NCBI RefSeq assembly: GCF_900113965.1
Contig: NZ_FORI01000002.1
Span: 62,001-126,000, forward strand
Direction: 5' to 3'
From: Treponema bryantii
GTDB taxonomy: Bacteria > Spirochaetota > Spirochaetia > Treponematales > Treponemataceae
DNA: 64,000 bases
The notes under the pieces are model-generated. The model did not search any database and was not told the DNA's origin. It worked only from the letters and a program-made list of their open reading frames with translations. Position 1 is the first letter of the stretch, and every line of letters begins with the position of its first letter. Both the position numbers and the translations under genes were made by a program. Positions 40,484 through 49,872 of the stretch are shown here, piece after piece.

Positions 40484-43235
40484 TACCTTTGTGGTTGTAT
40501 TGTGCCTTTCGGTGGCAGGCTTTTTCGGCTATACCTTCTGGAAGGATTTAAACAGTACCGCACGGCGAACAGATAAAGAAAAAATTGCGATAATCACTTT
40601 TAAAAATCGAATTGCTCAGCGCAAGTTCGACGACCGCGTTGTATGGGAACGTATTGATAAATCAACTCCTCTTTATAATGGTGACCTTGTTCGTACCGCA
40701 GATCTTGCAGAAGCAGTAATTACTTTTAATGATGGCTCTGAAGTAAACATTTATGAAAACACAATGATTCAGGTTTACTACTCAGACTTTGAAGGTGTTC
40801 AGATTTCTGTTGGTAATGGTAACCTTCAGCTTGAATCTTCTGATAACGGAAAAGTTCAGCTTACTTTGAGCGACGGTTCTAAAGTTCAGGCGAGTGGTGG
40901 AACAAGCCTTTCTGCAAAAACTACTTCAGGCTCAAGCGGACCAAAGACTGTAGAAGTTCAGAACGGTTCTGCTGTAGTTACCGGCTCTTCTGGAAGTACA
41001 GAAGCGATTGCTGCCGGTGAATCTTTGAGTGTAAAGAGTAGTGGCGAAATCAGTAAAAAATCTGTTACCGTTACTTCAATTCCGCCGGAGCTGCGTGTCC
41101 TCAATATTGAAGGCGAGAAGGTTCCTGTAAAACTTGAATGGAATAAAACAAATTCAAATGAACCTGTAGTGCTTCAGACTTCAACTAAAAAAGATTTCTC
41201 TGATATCAAAGAAGAAAAAATCATAGCTTCTAAAAATGATGCTTTAATCAGCCTTTCAGAAGGAACTGTTTACTGGCGTGTATTCCCTGATGGAAATGAA
41301 GAAGAAGCAACTGAAGGGAAGATTTCCGTTGAATCTGCAAAACCTCTGGATCTTATTTCTCCGGCTCCGGAAGGAACTTTAAAATACCGCAACAGAAATC
41401 CAGAAGTAAACTTCCGATGGGAAGGAAATGAATACGCTCAGAATTATCTGTTAAAAATTTCTTCAACCCCAGACATGCAGAATGTTATTGAAGAAAAAGT
41501 TGTTGAATCTCCAACTGTTCAGATTGATTCAATTGGTAACGGTCAGTGGTACTGGCAGGTTACTCCGTATTATGAAATTAATGCGCTCGGCTATGCAGCG
41601 GCTGGAGCAAGTAAGGTTGAATCCTTTAATATAGAAAAAACTGATGGAATTAATCCTCCGTCTCTTACAGTGCCTTTACAGGAAGCAGAAATCCATTACA
41701 AGGAAACTCCTTCTGTAAACTTCAGCTGGCAGTCAGAAATTAAGGCAACTTATGATTTGATAATTGCAAAAGATAAAGATTTTAAAGATGTCGTTGCAAC
41801 AAAACATACAGCCGGCCAGCGTGCAAATGTAAAGTTTGATATTCCAGAAAATGACGGGCAGCACTATTACTGGAAGGTAGTTCGTAATTCTTCAGAAACA
41901 GATGATCTTTCTCCTGAGTCTGGAGTTAGAACTTTCAGTGTTTCAAAATATGTGAGCGTTCCTACAAAGCTTTTGTATCCGCCGGAAGAATACAGCACAG
42001 AAAGTTCAAAGCTTTCTTCTGTCCGTTTTATGTGGAAGCCTGCAGATGAAGCAAAAAATAAAGAATCAATTGTACAGGTTTCAAGTTCTCCAAACTTTGA
42101 TTCAGTTAAGGTTGAAAAGACTGTATCTGGTACAACACTTGAAAATCTTTCTCTTCCACAGGGTGAATACTACTGGCGTGTTGCAACAGAAAATCCTGAT
42201 GGAACTTTGGAATATACTCAGCCTAATCATCTTTTTGTACAGAAAGAATTGATTGCTCCAACTGTAACAAACATCAAAGAAAACACAGAAGTTGTAAAAG
42301 CAAAAGACAGTTCTGTAAAAGTAAAATGGACTCCTGTTCAGGGTGCTGATTATTACAATGTAAAAATCTATGATGAAGAAAATAATCTTGTTGCAGAAAA
42401 ACCTGAAGCAGCCGGAACTACAGCAAACTTTGCACTTCCAGATGCAGCTTACACCGTAAGAATTCAGGCTGTTGCTTCTCCAACAGAAACTTCACCAATC
42501 AGAACTGGTCCTGTAGAAACTGTAGATTTTTCTGTAAGAACTCCAACTTCGCTTACAGCAATTAGACCAGCTGCTCTAGAAACAATAGACGGACTCTCTG
42601 CACTCCGTACTCCTGTAACTTTCACATGGAAAGACGGAAGTGATAAAACTGCAAGCGCAGAGTTTATCCTCAAAAAACGACAGAATGACGGAAGCCTCAA
42701 AGAAGTAGAACGCTTTAAGGTAAATAAAAATACTGCCTCGGTTTCACGCCTAACGACTGGTAGTTATACATGGCAGATTGTTGCAAGTACACAAAGTGGA
42801 ATCCCTATTAACTCACAGCCTGTAAGCTTTACAGTTTCTCCTGTAAAAGATTTACAGCTTCCAAATCTTTCAAACCCTCAAAAGGGATTTGTTATGGATT
42901 CTTTATTCCTCAAAAAGAACCGATCAATCTCTTTTGAATGGGATCCTGTTCCAGATGCAACAGAATATAATTTTGTAATCTACAGAAGAGATGTTAATGG
43001 AAAGCTTACTAAGGTTTATTCAGAAAAAGGAGTGAAGGGTAATAAGGTTCGTTTAAGAAAGCTTTCTGTTTTAGATATTGGAACATTTGAATGGAATGTA
43101 ACTGCATTCAGTTATGCAAAAGATGGATTTGAAGAGAGAAGATCTCCTGTATCAAAATCAACCTTTACAATTAAATTTGATACTCCAAAACTCATAACAC
43201 CAGATAATAACGGCAGGATGTACAGTGAAGAGTAA
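40446..43235 (+). CDS. FecR-domain protein with repeated Ig/fibronectin-like domains
   Basis: A 929-residue protein, ATG at 40446 inside the cyclase gene. One N-terminal membrane anchor (about 10-30: LDTFVVVLCLSVAGFFGYTF). A FecR domain follows (about 65-165: LYNGDLVRTADLAEAVITFN, NIYENTMIQVYYSD, GGTSLSAKTTSG). The remainder is a chain of seven to eight Ig/fibronectin-III-like domains with repeated W-x-V endings (YWRVFPDGNEEEA, QWYWQVTPYYEI, YYWRVATENPDGT). It is likely a periplasmic cell-envelope scaffold. Treponema pallidum has, as I recall, a similar FecR-type protein beside its cyclase. It overlaps the following gene by 11 bases, so the three genes are one operon. Confidence 0.82.
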   Translation: MRKRTRFKSPVLDTFVVVLCLSVAGFFGYTFWKDLNSTARRTDKEKIAIITFKNRIAQRKFDDRVVWERIDKSTPLYNGDLVRTADLAEAVITFNDGSEVNIYENTMIQVYYSDFEGVQISVGNGNLQLESSDNGKVQLTLSDGSKVQASGGTSLSAKTTSGSSGPKTVEVQNGSAVVTGSSGSTEAIAAGESLSVKSSGEISKKSVTVTSIPPELRVLNIEGEKVPVKLEWNKTNSNEPVVLQTSTKKDFSDIKEEKIIASKNDALISLSEGTVYWRVFPDGNEEEATEGKISVESAKPLDLISPAPEGTLKYRNRNPEVNFRWEGNEYAQNYLLKISSTPDMQNVIEEKVVESPTVQIDSIGNGQWYWQVTPYYEINALGYAAAGASKVESFNIEKTDGINPPSLTVPLQEAEIHYKETPSVNFSWQSEIKATYDLIIAKDKDFKDVVATKHTAGQRANVKFDIPENDGQHYYWKVVRNSSETDDLSPESGVRTFSVSKYVSVPTKLLYPPEEYSTESSKLSSVRFMWKPADEAKNKESIVQVSSSPNFDSVKVEKTVSGTTLENLSLPQGEYYWRVATENPDGTLEYTQPNHLFVQKELIAPTVTNIKENTEVVKAKDSSVKVKWTPVQGADYYNVKIYDEENNLVAEKPEAAGTTANFALPDAAYTVRIQAVASPTETSPIRTGPVETVDFSVRTPTSLTAIRPAALETIDGLSALRTPVTFTWKDGSDKTASAEFILKKRQNDGSLKEVERFKVNKNTASVSRLTTGSYTWQIVASTQSGIPINSQPVSFTVSPVKDLQLPNLSNPQKGFVMDSLFLKKNRSISFEWDPVPDATEYNFVIYRRDVNGKLTKVYSEKGVKGNKVRLRKLSVLDIGTFEWNVTAFSYAKDGFEERRSPVSKSTFTIKFDTPKLITPDNNGRMYSEE

Positions 43236-44793
43236 AAGATTTTTTACAGTTAAGCTTCTCGTTTTCCTGTTCTGCCTGTTTTATGGAGCGGGCGTTACAC
43301 CACTGTTTGCTCAGAACTTTAAGCAGACTCTGCAGTGGAGTGCAGACGCTAACGTACTTGAATATAAGGTAGAGATTCAGGACAGTACTGGAAAAATCAT
43401 AAACTCTGTTACAACTGAAAATAACTCAATCAGTCTTTCACTTAAAGAAGGAACTTATAAATATAAAATTACCGCTTACGATTTATTGGGGCGTGAAGCT
43501 GTTTCTACAAACTGGATCAGCTTTGAAGTTGTCGTTGCTAAGCAGCCTGCTATTGAGCATACAAAAAATCTTGAAGCCCTTCAGGAAGATGGTAAAACTC
43601 TAGAAATTAATCTTGATGTAGATGACGTTACTGCAGATACAGTTGCAGAACTTGTAAATATTGCAAGCGGTGCAAAGATTCGTGGTAAGCTTGTACTTGC
43701 CGCGGCCGCTGGTGCTCCTGCTGTTGGACTTTCTGCTTCAGAAACTCATAAAGCAACTAAAGTCCGCTTTACAGATGTACCTGAAGGAAACTGGAAACTT
43801 GTAATTACAAACCCAAGTGGTCTTTCTACTGAGTCAGAAGCTTTTGAAGTAAAGGATGTAATTAAAGAAGAAAGAATTGCTGCTGCCAAAGAGGAAGAAG
43901 AAAGAAAAGAAAGAGAACGCCTTGAAGCAGAAAGAATAGCAAAAGAAAAAGAAGAAGCGGCAAGACTGGAAGCAGAAAGACTGGCCCGCGAGGAAGCAGA
44001 ACGTGAAGCCGAAAGAGAAGCCCAGCGACTTGCAATTGAGCAGGCAGAAAGAGAAGAGCAGGAACGACTTGCCCGAGAAGAAGCAGAACGTCAGGAGATT
44101 GCAAGACAGCTTGAAGAAGAGGAACGTCTTGAACGTGAAAGAGAAGAGGCTGAACGCTTAGCTCTTGAAGAAGCAGAACGTGCCGAAGAAGAAAGACTTG
44201 CACGCGAAGAAGAAAAACGTCTTGCAAAAGAAAAGCGCCGTGAACACTGGCTTAATTACTATCGTCAGTTCTATGTTATTGGCGGAGTTGGAGTTGGCGT
44301 TCCAATATATGATGGCGACTTCTTAGAAAACTATATAGAAAAATCATTTATTAATCTTTCCTTTACAGGACAGGTTGGCTGGCTTCCACTTCATACAGAA
44401 AAGCTTCGATTTGGTATGGAAGTCAACGGAATTGGAACTCAATTCAAATCTGAAAATGAATATTATAAACTCAATCTTAATACCCTGATGCTACAGAATA
44501 ATTTTGTTTTCAGATTCCGCTTTAAACCAAAGAAAGTCTGGTATCAGATTAAGGGTGGAGGCGGAATAGCTCTTATTCAAGAAAGAGTTGACTATTCTGA
44601 AATTTACGAAAATAATAAAGAGAATAAGACTTCGAATTTCGGATATTTCACAGCAGGCGGTGGTCTTTCTGTTATATTCATTCCATCAAGATTAGTTACG
44701 ATGGAAATAGGTGCAGATTTTTACAATCTGTTTATTCCAGATATGAATATTGGAATTCTTAATCCTTATGTAGGAATAGGATTCAGTTTCTAG
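43225..44793 (+). CDS. Exported coiled-coil protein with C-terminal barrel-like domain
   Basis: A 522-residue protein, GTG start at 43225 (GGATG upstream). Residues 1-30 are a signal peptide (FTVKLLVFLFCLFYGAGVTP, cleavage after FAQ). A fibronectin-like domain spans about 31-110 and a beta segment about 110-210. A highly charged coiled coil follows (about 212-345), rich in E, R and A with AERLAREEAER repeats. The last about 175 residues (FYVIGGVGVGVPIYDGDFLE, then GYFTAGGGLSVIF) look like an outer-membrane barrel ending in GIGFSF. It likely bridges the periplasm to the outer membrane. The coiled coil is low complexity, so similarity searches will give spurious hits there. Confidence 0.8.
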   Translation: MKSKRFFTVKLLVFLFCLFYGAGVTPLFAQNFKQTLQWSADANVLEYKVEIQDSTGKIINSVTTENNSISLSLKEGTYKYKITAYDLLGREAVSTNWISFEVVVAKQPAIEHTKNLEALQEDGKTLEINLDVDDVTADTVAELVNIASGAKIRGKLVLAAAAGAPAVGLSASETHKATKVRFTDVPEGNWKLVITNPSGLSTESEAFEVKDVIKEERIAAAKEEEERKERERLEAERIAKEKEEAARLEAERLAREEAEREAEREAQRLAIEQAEREEQERLAREEAERQEIARQLEEEERLEREREEAERLALEEAERAEEERLAREEEKRLAKEKRREHWLNYYRQFYVIGGVGVGVPIYDGDFLENYIEKSFINLSFTGQVGWLPLHTEKLRFGMEVNGIGTQFKSENEYYKLNLNTLMLQNNFVFRFRFKPKKVWYQIKGGGGIALIQERVDYSEIYENNKENKTSNFGYFTAGGGLSVIFIPSRLVTMEIGADFYNLFIPDMNIGILNPYVGIGFSF

Positions 44794-44814
44794 TATTTAT
44801 GGAGAGTAGATGTA

Positions 44815-46263
44815 ATGCGTGAGATTTTCAAAACTTCTAAAATCAAATACCTTTTCTTCACAATTCTTCTATTTATATTCACTGCATGCGAAGGTTTTAA
44901 TTTTGAATTTAACGGTGACCTTAGAGCTCATATTGAAGAAGATGTTGGTGTTACTTATTCCTTTTATGAATATCCCGATCTTAATTCTCAACATATAGAT
45001 AAAATTTTTATAACTGGAAAAACAATTTCTAATTCGGACTTTCCTTCATACGTTCATGATGACACACTTTTAGTTGGCTGGCAGTATCTTTGTAATTCAG
45101 AAACTGGCTCAAAGCAGATGCCAAACTATTTTACTTTCAATGAGAAAAATTACATAAACTCAATCAGACCTGGAATTACAGATGAAAGTCTTTATGCCAT
45201 CTGGAAAAAGAAATGTACAATCACTTTTGTTACCAACTGGCCGGGAGTAGAACTTGACCCAGTTATTATGCCTGAAGGTGATTTACTGCAATGGCCTAAT
45301 GTAGAAAGACAGGGCAACTGGGTTTTGTGGAACTGGTGTACAGATAAAGAACTTACTCAGTGGTATAACTTTTCTGAACCTGTAACAGAAGATATGACTC
45401 TCTATGGCCGCTGGGTAGAAGTTAGAACAATTACATATCATAAGAATGATGGTTCTGGAGAAGAAACGCGTTGGGATTATCAGATTAATACAGAAAATGT
45501 ATTTGCAGACTATATGTTCAGACCACGTGATGGTTATGGATTTATGGGCTGGTCTGATACTCCAAGTGGTGGTGTAAAGAAATATCCTGGAGATTCATTT
45601 ACGATTACTCAAGATATGGATTTCTATGCCGTATGGTCTTCAGATTTAGTTACAGTAACTTATATTGATAAATATGGTGCTTTCCCAAATAAAAAGGTAC
45701 GGGTTGCCCGTAATTCAAGATATTCTGTAGGTCATGCATATAGTGATTATAGCTGGTATACAGATCTTGGAGAAATCTGGGTAACAAGCGGAAAAACAAT
45801 TTATGGTTATGATGAGTCTGCTAATGTTCCTATGGTGAATGGAGCTCCTAATGTTAAATACAGTAGATGGGGTTGGTATGAAACAACCGATAACCAGGGA
45901 CAATGGAGAGGCAGTAACTATATCACTATTACTTCAAACAAGACCTTCTATGTATATTGGGATGATATGATTGTAGAAGGTGGTGATGTTTTAGTTGGCA
46001 TTACCTTTGAAGAAAGTCCTGATTCAGATATTCCAGGCCTGGTAAGCGGACCAACTGTTTCTGGTTCAACATACACATTTACAGCTTCTACCGGCTATGA
46101 TGAATACAGATGGTATTTTGATGGAGTATATCAATCATCATCTTCAACAAATGTTCTTGAAATTGGTACAGGTGCATTGTTCCCTGGAATTTATAATATC
46201 ACCCTTGTAGTTAGACAGGGTACAGATTATTACTCATGGCAGGGAACTCTTACAAAGAGCTAG
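44815..46263 (+). CDS. Lipoprotein with InlB-type (Listeria-Bacteroides) repeats
   Basis: A 482-residue protein, ATG at 44815. Lipobox FTAC at about residue 22-25. Several InlB_B/Flg_new repeats are seen, e.g. RTITYHKNDGSGEETRWDY ... GWSDTPSGG and VTVTYIDKYGAFPNKK ... WGWYETTDNQGQ, each ending in a W-x-Y/W strand (YAVW, YVYW). The C-terminal 100 residues form an Ig-like fold (GLVSGPTVSGSTYTFTASTG). It is a surface or periplasmic adhesin-like protein. It is the first of three consecutive large lipoproteins; the spacing of 9 bases to the next suggests one transcript. Confidence 0.85.
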   Translation: MREIFKTSKIKYLFFTILLFIFTACEGFNFEFNGDLRAHIEEDVGVTYSFYEYPDLNSQHIDKIFITGKTISNSDFPSYVHDDTLLVGWQYLCNSETGSKQMPNYFTFNEKNYINSIRPGITDESLYAIWKKKCTITFVTNWPGVELDPVIMPEGDLLQWPNVERQGNWVLWNWCTDKELTQWYNFSEPVTEDMTLYGRWVEVRTITYHKNDGSGEETRWDYQINTENVFADYMFRPRDGYGFMGWSDTPSGGVKKYPGDSFTITQDMDFYAVWSSDLVTVTYIDKYGAFPNKKVRVARNSRYSVGHAYSDYSWYTDLGEIWVTSGKTIYGYDESANVPMVNGAPNVKYSRWGWYETTDNQGQWRGSNYITITSNKTFYVYWDDMIVEGGDVLVGITFEESPDSDIPGLVSGPTVSGSTYTFTASTGYDEYRWYFDGVYQSSSSTNVLEIGTGALFPGIYNITLVVRQGTDYYSWQGTLTKS

Positions 46264-46272
46264 GAGAAAAGT

Positions 46273-49200
46273 ATGAAGAAAACATTAAAAACAAAATTCA
46301 GATTTTTCTCTTTGATGATGATTATGCTTGTCATCCTTTCTGCCGGTAATTTTACTTCCTGTGAAAACACTGTTAGAGATGATAGTTCGCAAATAACAGA
46401 AAATCAAAATCAGCCAACAGAGACTCCAAAAACAAAAGTTGATAAAGGTACCATTCAAATCAAAATTAATCCTAATCAGCTTAATGGTTTGGCTTCGCGT
46501 ACCGCTTTGCCGCAAATTGAATATGATACAATTACAAAAGTTACTCTTAGCGGAACTCGCAACGGTGTAACATCAACAATTAAGGAATGGAACAGTTATT
46601 ACGCCATTAGTTCTGTAATGATTGAACTTGGGACTTGGGATCTTAAGCTTACTGTAATAAATAATGGAAAGACCTTTACATCTGAAACAGAAACTGTGGA
46701 GGTAGAGACAGGTCTTGTAAAGGATGTAAGTTTTACTCTTACAAGCAATTCTACTGAAGGCGGTATCAAACTGTATCTGGATTTTGAAGGAGCCGCTGTA
46801 GCCGCAACTTACAGACTTTTTGAATATCCTTCAGATACCGAAATTGCAAGTGGAAATCTTACTGTTGTAACTAATACATATAAATCTGTAACTTTTACTC
46901 GTGACGCGGCAACTAATCCTGTTATAGCAGGTCACTATCGTATAGAGATTAAATTTTACGCCGACGCTGCAAAAAAAATCCTTTTAAATACCTATAGCGA
47001 AATTGTCCGTGTAAAAGGTGGTTTTACCAGCTTTTCTTCAAATTACATAGATCTAAATAATCTTTATACTATTACTTATCATGAAGACGGAGGATCTCTT
47101 CAGACAGGTTCTTATGTCGAAAACTATTCCCTTCATACAGAAACTTTTGACTTACCAACACTGAGTCGTGCCGGTTATGAATTTGCCGGCTGGTACAAAG
47201 ATGATACTTTTACAGATGGCCCATATACTAAATTTATTATCACCAATGAAACTTCTCTTGGTGATAAAAATTATTACGCAAAATGGAACAGAGTCTGCAA
47301 AATCACTTATTATCTTGCAAACCAGGCAGCGACTACAGACAGCGATTGTATTGAACTTACAGAGGATCAGTGCGAAGAATGGGGCTTAGTACAAAGTCAT
47401 ACACAAGGTCACGAAACAGAATTACCGTCTCAATATATAGAGAATGAAAATGGTGAGCATATAACTCTTGCTGGTTATACTCTGGAAACATTAAACGGAA
47501 CAGCCCTAACAATTACTGGCTCAAACTACATCATTCCTGCAACAGTTACTACTAATACTGATATTTATGTTAGCGTTAAATCACATATTGCATATATTGA
47601 TCCTGCTACCGGTAATAACAATAATTTGGCCTTTAATCCAACTACTCCGGCAAGAACTATAGCAGGTGCATTAAAATGGCTTAAGAATGCTGATTCAGAT
47701 AAGAATCCTGTTTTGTATGTTAAGTCTGCTATCACAAGTGATATTGGACAATTAACTGGTTTGTCATTAGATTCAAGTAGCGGTGGCCAATATGGTAAAG
47801 CAATACTGAAGAGATATTCCGGCTTTACAGATGATTACCTTATTAAACCTTCACATGGAACTATTACATTAGAAAATATTATAATCGACGGTGGTGCAGA
47901 CTGGAGAGAAAGTGATGCAGCAAATGCACCGGCTTTAGCTGACGATGCGAATGTTTCTGATGGGTATAACAAGGGTGTCAATGTAAGTGCAGGTCTTATA
48001 ACAGTTCCTGCTGAAGTAACATTAAATATGCAGAATGTTACTTTAAGAAATAACTGCAGCACTGCAACAACAATAAGTGTTTATTCTGGCGGAGTCCTCG
48101 ATTTCCAAAACTGTACAATTACAAAATGTCAGTCAGGTAATGGTGGCGCTATATGGGCTGCTGGAAAAATTATTGCCAGTACCATTACCATTTCATATAA
48201 CTATGCAACAACGACAGGTGGTGCAATACATGCAACTATACTTTCTAATGTCCGTTTTCAGCAATCAAGTTTCATTTCAAATATGGCACAAGATGGTGGA
48301 GCTATTTATAATGAAGCAAGAAATAATCCTCTAATCTTAGATAGAGCTTCCTTTACAGATAATCAGGCAACACGTTTGGGAACAATTCTCTTTAATGCAG
48401 GAGACTTGACTTTCTATGGTACAAATACAATTACAAATACCTCATATACCGGCGATAATACTTTCTATCTTAGTAATGGTACAAACTATCCGATTGTATT
48501 AGGTTCAGATTTTCTTATTACAAGTACAAAAGTCATAAAACTTAAACCCACAGCTTACTATGCCGGAACTTCATCCGCTCCAAGCTTTACTAAACAGATT
48601 TTTAATTTCTCAAATGTTTCAACAAATCTGGCCACAGTTAAAGGCTATTTCGAACTTGAAAATGCTAATTACGAAATTGATGACTCTGGTGTAATCAAGC
48701 TAATCCCAGGCACCGTAACCGTAACTCCGGGCTTCCCGGGCAATTATGTCTGCCAGTGGAGACAGAGCCTAAGCGGCTCAACACGTACAATAAATATCAT
48801 AGTAAAAGATAGTTCCGGACACCCATTAGAGGTAGGAACAACAGCCGGTACACTTAATAATGTAAGTGTTGGAATTTATGAAGGCGCAGACTGCGTTAAG
48901 GACGAAACAGTCCTGAGCTTTACATACCCAGCCTACCTGGACCCGCCGAGCGGAACTCCTTTCTATGTCAAGTTCGACGTTCAGGTAGATGCTACTACAG
49001 CCTATAGCTACGACTACTGGCCGGAGCAAATCTGGATGGGAAGTAAAACACCTGACCAGGCAAAGAATGTTGGCGATATTGTCTTTAATGATGGAAGTGC
49101 CGAGCCTTATGTGGAAGGCATGACAATATCTGATGAACAAAAAGCGGCCGCAATTGCCCTGATTTTCTATAAAGAAAGTGGACTTAACAACGGAAGTGAC

Positions 49201-49770
49201 ACAACAACCGTACGTACCCTTGGCGTAGGCTTAAAGCATAACAAAAGCGGGCTTGCATGGTGCACAAATGACGCATCTGCTTACAGCAAACAAATTTCTA
49301 CAATCCAGTGTACAGCAAGCGGAAGCGGTGTCTCATTAACCTTTACAGGTGACAAAAACGGCAGCGACAACCTTGAACAGATAGAAGCTTTTGAAGGAGT
49401 TAATGACACCTCAACTGAGGCGAATTATCCGGCCTTCTATTTTGCAAAGAATTATAATGCGCAGACAATCGGAAGTGAAGCTTTAAGCAGAATTGCAGCA
49501 GGCTCTGAGTTTGAGAACGGCTGGTATTTTCCAAGCTTTGCAGAACTTTTCCAGATTTATGCAAACGGAAAGGGATCTGGAAAAGTCTTTGACATAGACG
49601 CTGCAAGCCAGGCCCTGGGTGGAGATGTTTTTGGAACTTCATATTACTGGACGTCGACCCAGTCCGCTGCCAGCAATCTTTCCGCATACGAGTTTATCTT
49701 AGACAATGGAAACTGGGGCAATGCCAGCAAATCCATGAACATCTGCGTATGTGCGATTCGGGCTTTTTAA
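46273..49770 (+). CDS. Large lipoprotein: InlB repeat, beta-helix and C-terminal lectin-fold-like module
   Basis: A 1165-residue protein, ATG at 46273 after TAGGAGAAAAG. Lipobox FTSC at about residue 30. An Ig-like part spans about 50-270. An InlB-type repeat lies at about 275-345 (GGSLQTGSYVENYSLHTETF, GYEFAGWYKDDTFTDGP). A right-handed beta-helix with GGAIWAAG and GGAIYNEA motifs spans about 470-780. The C-terminal about 240 residues start at GDIVFNDGSAEPY and end in CVCAIRAF, containing GWYFPSFAEL and YYWTSTQ; this resembles DUF1566/Lcl-like C-type-lectin-fold domains. The part from about 48716 on is visibly richer in G+C than the upstream part of the gene, which suggests a domain joined later. 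A surface-exposed binding role is likely. Confidence 0.85.
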   Translation: MKKTLKTKFRFFSLMMIMLVILSAGNFTSCENTVRDDSSQITENQNQPTETPKTKVDKGTIQIKINPNQLNGLASRTALPQIEYDTITKVTLSGTRNGVTSTIKEWNSYYAISSVMIELGTWDLKLTVINNGKTFTSETETVEVETGLVKDVSFTLTSNSTEGGIKLYLDFEGAAVAATYRLFEYPSDTEIASGNLTVVTNTYKSVTFTRDAATNPVIAGHYRIEIKFYADAAKKILLNTYSEIVRVKGGFTSFSSNYIDLNNLYTITYHEDGGSLQTGSYVENYSLHTETFDLPTLSRAGYEFAGWYKDDTFTDGPYTKFIITNETSLGDKNYYAKWNRVCKITYYLANQAATTDSDCIELTEDQCEEWGLVQSHTQGHETELPSQYIENENGEHITLAGYTLETLNGTALTITGSNYIIPATVTTNTDIYVSVKSHIAYIDPATGNNNNLAFNPTTPARTIAGALKWLKNADSDKNPVLYVKSAITSDIGQLTGLSLDSSSGGQYGKAILKRYSGFTDDYLIKPSHGTITLENIIIDGGADWRESDAANAPALADDANVSDGYNKGVNVSAGLITVPAEVTLNMQNVTLRNNCSTATTISVYSGGVLDFQNCTITKCQSGNGGAIWAAGKIIASTITISYNYATTTGGAIHATILSNVRFQQSSFISNMAQDGGAIYNEARNNPLILDRASFTDNQATRLGTILFNAGDLTFYGTNTITNTSYTGDNTFYLSNGTNYPIVLGSDFLITSTKVIKLKPTAYYAGTSSAPSFTKQIFNFSNVSTNLATVKGYFELENANYEIDDSGVIKLIPGTVTVTPGFPGNYVCQWRQSLSGSTRTINIIVKDSSGHPLEVGTTAGTLNNVSVGIYEGADCVKDETVLSFTYPAYLDPPSGTPFYVKFDVQVDATTAYSYDYWPEQIWMGSKTPDQAKNVGDIVFNDGSAEPYVEGMTISDEQKAAAIALIFYKESGLNNGSDTTTVRTLGVGLKHNKSGLAWCTNDASAYSKQISTIQCTASGSGVSLTFTGDKNGSDNLEQIEAFEGVNDTSTEANYPAFYFAKNYNAQTIGSEALSRIAAGSEFENGWYFPSFAELFQIYANGKGSGKVFDIDAASQALGGDVFGTSYYWTSTQSAASNLSAYEFILDNGNWGNASKSMNICVCAIRAF

Positions 49771-49785
49771 CTATTTAGCCCCCCC

Positions 49786-49824
49786 GGTGGTTGAGTAGGC
49801 ACGAAGTGCCGTATCGAAACCACC
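49786..49824. repeat. PR-B palindrome
   Basis: Arms GGTGGTTGAGTA... and TATCGAAACCACC around GGCACGAAGTGCC. It lies between two large lipoprotein genes and directly upstream of the ribosome binding site of the second. Confidence 0.85.
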
Positions 49825-49872
49825 TATGTAAAGAGCGCACCGACACGGCAAACCATAAAGGAGAAAAAAAGA

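Noticed and set aside
43862-44227. Minus-strand leucine-rich frame
   Set aside because: It is the mirror of the charged coiled-coil part (low complexity) of the plus-strand gene, with no ribosome binding site.
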